Of a DNA stretch of 64,000 nucleotides, positions 60,754-64,000 are shown piece by piece. The notes beneath the pieces are model-generated. The model was not told where the DNA came from. It was given only the letters and a program-made list of their open reading frames with translations, and did no database searches. Both the position numbers and the translations under genes were made by a program. The stretch's first letter is position 1, and each line of letters begins with the position of its first letter. Location: assembly GCA_052168315.1 (NCBI GenBank), contig JBQLZO010000025.1, forward strand, positions 186,001 through 250,000. Direction: 5' to 3'. This stretch comes from JBQLZO01 sp052168315 (lineage in GTDB: Bacteria > Planctomycetota > Phycisphaerae > Phycisphaerales > UBA1924).

Positions 60754-61563
60754 TCAGCGCCGGAGCTGCCCGACTGTTCTGAGCGTGTCGTCTGCGGCCC
60801 TGATGACCTGGCTGTTCATCTCGAACGCGCGCTGCGTCCGGATGAGCCCGATCAGCTCCGCCGTCGGATCGACATTCGAATTCTCGAGGAACCCGCTCCG
60901 GATCTGGCCGAGCGGCCCGGTCCCCGCGTTGTCCACGACCGCAGGACCGGACGCGGCCGTCTCGACAAACAGCCCCTCGCCGATCTGCTTCAGCCCCGCG
61001 GGGTTGATGAAGCCCGCCAGCTCGATCTGCCCGATGGCCTGCGGGTCCGCATCCCCGGGGAGCAGCACGAACACCTGCCCATCGGCCCGAACATCGATCC
61101 CGATCGCATCGTCGGGCACGGTGATGTTGGGCTCCAGCCGCCGCCCCTCGGAATTCGCGAGCACGATCTCGCCATCGGAATTCGTCGTGAAGTTACCCAT
61201 CCGCGTGTACGCGATGCCGTTGGCGCCACGGTCATCCTCGACCCTCACCCGAAAGAACCCGCTGCCCTCGATCGCAAGGTCGAGCGGACGCTCGGTGGAG
61301 ATCAGCGAGCCCTGCTTGAAGTCCAGCTGCGTCGATGCCACCTTGACCCCCAGCCCGACATACACGCCGGTGGGTCGCTGGTCGTCGTTCGCGTTCTCCA
61401 CGCCGGGCAGCGCCTTCTCCTGGTACAGAAGGTCCTGGAAGTTCACGCGCGAGGACTTGAATCCGGTCGTGTTGACATTGGCGAGGTTGTTCGCGATCAC
61501 GTCGAGCTGCGTGTTCAGCGCGGAGAGCCCGCTCGCGGCGGAATGGAGTGAGACGACGGCCAT
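60754..61563 (-). CDS. flgG: Flagellar distal rod protein FlgG
   Basis: 269 residues, normal length. The N-terminal LHSAASGLSALNTQLDVIANNLANVNTTGFKSSR motif and C-terminal NSNVDPTAELIGLIRTQRAFEMNSQVIRAADD form the coiled coil of rod proteins; GSGFFRV and AYTRMGNFTTNSDG are characteristic of FlgG. GGAGAT precedes the ATG. Exported by the flagellar type III system. Between the 22-codon ORF and flgA. Confidence 0.96.
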   Translation of the reverse strand: MAVVSLHSAASGLSALNTQLDVIANNLANVNTTGFKSSRVNFQDLLYQEKALPGVENANDDQRPTGVYVGLGVKVASTQLDFKQGSLISTERPLDLAIEGSGFFRVRVEDDRGANGIAYTRMGNFTTNSDGEIVLANSEGRRLEPNITVPDDAIGIDVRADGQVFVLLPGDADPQAIGQIELAGFINPAGLKQIGEGLFVETAASGPAVVDNAGTGPLGQIRSGFLENSNVDPTAELIGLIRTQRAFEMNSQVIRAADDTLRTVGQLRR

Positions 61564-61620
61564 GTGCGATCTCCGTTGGGGTGCTACTCTGCTCAGCCAG
61601 CGATCCGCGTGCCGCGCGCC

Positions 61621-61689
61621 TCAGGGCGCATCGAACCAGCGGACGATGTCGAGCACGCGGTCGACGGTGAGGACGAAATACCACATCAT
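61621..61689 (-). CDS. 22-residue hydrophobic ORF coupled between flgF and flgG
   Basis: Its ATG shares one base with the flgF stop (TGATG), and a GGGAGGG site lies 8 bases before it, in the end of flgF, so translation by reinitiation is likely. The peptide begins MMWYFVLTVDRVLD and ends IVRWFDAP: an amphipathic to hydrophobic helix, possibly membrane-associated. It is too short for similarity recognition; it may instead be a translation-coupling device for flgG. Confidence 0.45.
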   Translation of the reverse strand: MMWYFVLTVDRVLDIVRWFDAP

Positions 61690-62456
61690 CAGGCGACCCT
61701 CCCGAGCCGGTTGATCGCCCTGTCCATGATGTCGTTGAACAGGCCGATCATGCGGAGATTGGACTGCGCGGAATTGGCCGCGTCGTTCACGGCCATCATC
61801 GCCTTGATCGGATCGACGCCGGAAGACTCCACATAGCCCTGCTGGATCCTCCCGCTTGCGGGGGTCATCGAAGCGCCACCGCCACGCACGCTCAGCAGGT
61901 TCGTCCCCCGCTTGATCAGCGCCGCGTCCGGAGCGTCGGCGATCATCAGCCGCGCCACCGCGCTCCCATCCTGGCGGATCGTCCCGTCCGCATCGATGAC
62001 GACCGGCAGCGCCGGGTCAAGCCTGATGGCCCGCCCGTTCGAGCCCAGCACCGGCGAACCATCCGTCGCTCGCACCAGCGTCCCCGCCGAGTTGATCGCC
62101 ATGCGCCCGTCGCGGGTCAGACGCACCGCGTCCGGGCCCTCTCCGTACCGCACCGCCAGGAAGCCCCGCCCCTCGATGCCGACATCGAGGGGGTTCCCGG
62201 TGTCGCGCAGCGGGGCCGAGGTACTGTCGACCGTGGTCGGCATCGGCATCACGCCGGCTCCCAGCCGCTCGAGCATCGCGTTGGAATCAAGGTTGTAGAG
62301 CCCATCCTCCTGCCGCGCCGTATCGCGCTGCCGGATATGGAAACGGTCGGGCTTGAACCCGACGGTGTCCACATTGGCGAGGTTGTTCGAAGCCACATCC
62401 TTTCGCGCCATCTGAGTCAGCGACGCCGATGCGGAGAGGTACATGCCGTAGATCAT
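61689..62456 (-). CDS. flgF: Flagellar proximal rod protein, FlgF-like
   Basis: 255 residues. N-terminal SASASLTQMARKDVASNNLANVDTVGFKPDR and C-terminal SSGVDPIKAMMAVNDAANSAQSNLRMI form the hook-rod coiled coil; GRGFLAVRYG and RLTRDGRMAINSAGTLV are the central signatures. FlgF was chosen because it precedes flgG; a general rod-family call is safer. The start overlaps the stop of the small upstream ORF (ATGA). Confidence 0.88.
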   Translation of the reverse strand: MIYGMYLSASASLTQMARKDVASNNLANVDTVGFKPDRFHIRQRDTARQEDGLYNLDSNAMLERLGAGVMPMPTTVDSTSAPLRDTGNPLDVGIEGRGFLAVRYGEGPDAVRLTRDGRMAINSAGTLVRATDGSPVLGSNGRAIRLDPALPVVIDADGTIRQDGSAVARLMIADAPDAALIKRGTNLLSVRGGGASMTPASGRIQQGYVESSGVDPIKAMMAVNDAANSAQSNLRMIGLFNDIMDRAINRLGRVA

Positions 62457-62758
62457 GGAGCAGGCTCCTCGCTGTCCGGACGGGCACGCCGGGCTCGCCC
62501 CGGCGGCTCGATGTCCAGATCCCTCAGGATCGCGTCCACAGCCGGATCGTCCAGACCCGCGATGTCGGCCTCCGCCAGCGCGAGGTCGATCGCGGCCCCG
62601 AGCGAGGCGAGCTGCTCGGCCGCCGCGACGATCGCCGCGCCCAGCGAGCCGTCCGCGAGCATGTCGCGGCACGAACACGATCCCCTCCGAGTCCGCGCGC
62701 CATCCGGGCGGCGGCGCGGGGCGTGATCTCCGAAGAACGAACGAGACGATGCAACCAT
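62453..62758 (-). CDS. Uncharacterised 101-residue protein upstream of flgF
   Basis: An AGGAGG site seven bases before the ATG and the four-base overlap with flgF support translation. The protein has a basic N-terminus and a helical Ala/Leu-rich centre (about residues 33-85: LGAAIVAAAEQLASLGAAIDLALAEAD) with an acidic, Pro/Arg-rich end. Possibly a flagellar chaperone or assembly factor like those often coupled to rod genes, but no family is visible. Confidence 0.6.
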   Translation of the reverse strand: MVASSRSFFGDHAPRRRPDGARTRRGSCSCRDMLADGSLGAAIVAAAEQLASLGAAIDLALAEADIAGLDDPAVDAILRDLDIEPPGRARRARPDSEEPAP

Positions 62759-62945
62759 CGCGTGGCCTCCTGCCGTTGGTGGTCCCGCGATGGATCACAA
62801 ATGGCGTGCCAGACTCCGAGGCGCACGCCCTGCACCGCCCAACCGAAGCATCAGACGCCGAACCGCCTCCGCCGAACGGCGATCGACCGACGGGACGCCC
62901 CCGTATTCAGGCGAGTTCCCGGCGCAGGCCGATACTGATCATTCG

Positions 62946-63923
62946 ATGCGCGGAAACGACTTCGACAACGCAACCCGCCGGTTCATGGCACACCTCCGGA
63001 TCGAGGCGGGGCTCGCCGCGAGCACCCTGGAGGCCTACGGGCGCGACCTCCGCGAACTCTGGCAATGGCTGGAGGCGCGCGGCATCGACACCGTCGGGGC
63101 GGTCACTCCCCGGATGATGGTCGAGCACACGGTGTGGCTGAAGCAAGAACGCGCGCTCTCGGCCGCGAGCATCGGACGGCACATCGCCAGCCTCCGGATG
63201 TTCTTCCGATTCATGCTCTCCACACGCGTCATCGATGCTTCACCGATGGACATCGTCGAGCACCCGACCCGCTGGGAGCGCCTCCCCAGCGTCATGTCCC
63301 ACGAGGGCGTGCGCCGCCTCCTCGCCTCCCCATCTCCCCCCGAGAGCGGCGATAGCAGCGCCCCGCCCCTCTGGCTCCGCGACCGCGCCCTGCTCGAACT
63401 CCTCTACGCCTGCGGCCTGCGGGCCTCCGAGGCCGCGACCCTCATGGCCGACGATGTCATGTTCGCGCTCGGCGTCGTGAAGGTCATCGGAAAGGGCGAC
63501 AAGCAGCGGCTTGTCCCCTTCGGGCGCCCCTGCGAGGTCGCGATCCGCGAGTACCTCGACCTCTGCCGGCCCCGCCTCGCCGGGCGCGTCATGCTCGATG
63601 AAGATGGAACCAGGCGGGACGATGCCTCGCTCGGACACGGGCGGGATCGCGGCCGCCTGCTCCTGTCACGAACCGGCCGGCCGCTCGACCGCGTGGCCGT
63701 CTGGCAGATCGTCAAACGCCACGCAGCCCGCAGCGGCGTCGCCAAGGCGTACCCGCACCTGCTGCGCCACTCGTTCGCAACCCACCTGCTCGCCGGCGGG
63801 GCCGACCTGCGGACCGTGCAGGAGATGCTCGGACACGCCTCGATCACCACCACGCAGGTCTACACCCATGTGGATCGCTCAGGCCTGCGCGCCACCCACC
63901 GCCGCTGCCACCCACGACCGTGA
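62946..63923 (+). CDS. XerC/XerD-type site-specific tyrosine recombinase
   Basis: 325 residues. An N-terminal SAM-like core-binding domain (LAASTLEAYGRDLRELWQWL, SAASIGRHIASLRMFFRFM) is followed by the catalytic domain with the complete set R159 (YACGLRASE), K183 (VIGKGDKQR), H271/R274 (HLLRHSFATH), H297 (MLGHASI) and Y306 (TTQVYTHVD). It would resolve chromosome dimers at dif with its partner; XerC versus XerD could not be decided. The Lys region and the H/R box are separated by a longer insert (DEDGTRRDDASLGHGRDRGR) than in Escherichia coli. Divergent from the flagellar operon. Confidence 0.93.
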   Translation: MRGNDFDNATRRFMAHLRIEAGLAASTLEAYGRDLRELWQWLEARGIDTVGAVTPRMMVEHTVWLKQERALSAASIGRHIASLRMFFRFMLSTRVIDASPMDIVEHPTRWERLPSVMSHEGVRRLLASPSPPESGDSSAPPLWLRDRALLELLYACGLRASEAATLMADDVMFALGVVKVIGKGDKQRLVPFGRPCEVAIREYLDLCRPRLAGRVMLDEDGTRRDDASLGHGRDRGRLLLSRTGRPLDRVAVWQIVKRHAARSGVAKAYPHLLRHSFATHLLAGGADLRTVQEMLGHASITTTQVYTHVDRSGLRATHRRCHPRP

Positions 63924-63944
63924 TGCCCGCAGCGCCCCCGTGCC

Positions 63945-64000
63945 TCACCCGGCCAGGCGCATCGCCGGCGGGGAGTGCCCCGTCGCCGGATCGAAGATGT
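63945..64000 (-). CDS. C-terminal end of a gene cut by the window edge
   Basis: The minus strand reads 17 codons (IFDPATGHSPPAMRLAG) before a TGA. The order of residues and GC use resemble coding sequence, but nothing can be identified from so few residues. Convergent with the recombinase gene. Confidence 0.35.
   Translation of the reverse strand, partial: IFDPATGHSPPAMRLAG

Noticed and set aside
63945..64000. ApbE-type flavin transferase from the DPxTG pattern
   Set aside because: In ApbE that motif is not near the C-terminus; 17 residues cannot decide.

Overview
The window is a GC-rich bacterial chromosome segment, most likely from a planctomycete of the Phycisphaerae. This placement is inferred from four things seen in the proteins: seven secreted proteins that end in one or two Asp-rich dockerin-like repeats of the planctomycetal GC type (core D-x-D/N-x-D...DSDDLGxLLGxFG); three secreted proteins that end in a short hydrophobic stretch followed by Arg-Arg-Arg (PEP-CTERM-like); a DUF1559-like membrane protein next to an ECF sigma factor; and a choice-of-anchor A protein. 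No phage, insertion sequence, CRISPR array or plasmid gene was recognised.

Layout. 1-5 kb: a translationally coupled pair of uncharacterised genes (the first cut by the window edge), an NtrC-type sigma-54 activator and a small secreted protein. 5-17 kb: housekeeping genes (btpA-like, ispE, typA, upp, sthA), a large uncharacterised membrane protein, a solitary Eco57I-like DNA adenine methylase and a complete tRNA-Arg(ACG) transcription unit with its own promoter and terminator. 17-26 kb: a membrane SpoIIE-type phosphatase coupled to a cobalamin adenosyltransferase, a nitrilase-family amidase, a 1-kb non-coding region that looks like one or two structured RNA genes, an S41-type peptidase, a PilZ-like protein, an HU protein with a lysine-rich N-terminal tail and a PrxQ/BCP peroxiredoxin. 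26-30 kb: dnaE.

30-44 kb is an export island: a thioester-domain protein and a choice-of-anchor A protein (both Arg-tailed), then five dockerin-tailed proteins on the minus strand (a trypsin-fold protease, a repeat protein resembling a beta-propeller, two tandem 907-residue paralogues and a small beta protein). 44-50 kb: a PHP-GT4 fusion glycosyltransferase, an AhpD-like protein, coaD overlapping an hpnE-like desaturase gene, and a DUF4286 protein. 50-55 kb: a dockerin-tailed agmatine-deiminase-like protein and a dockerin-tailed subtilase. 55-58 kb: an ECF sigma factor with a probable membrane anti-sigma partner, then rpmI-rplT without infC. 58.7-62.8 kb: a minus-strand flagellar rod/ring operon (small ORF, flgF, 22-codon ORF, flgG, flgA, flgH) without flgI. 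62.9-64 kb: a XerC/D recombinase and the tail of another gene.

The strongest candidate for something undescribed is the non-coding locus at about 20.96-21.69 kb: near-consensus promoter, a run of consecutive hairpins, an intrinsic terminator, then a second promoter-like site and a very strong second terminator. Its family could not be named. Other leads are the coexistence of two C-terminal sorting tags, the 907-residue paralogue pair with an almost identical stretch at the 3' ends, the 22-codon coupled ORF inside the flagellar operon, and a long C/G homopolymer tract between flgA and flgH.
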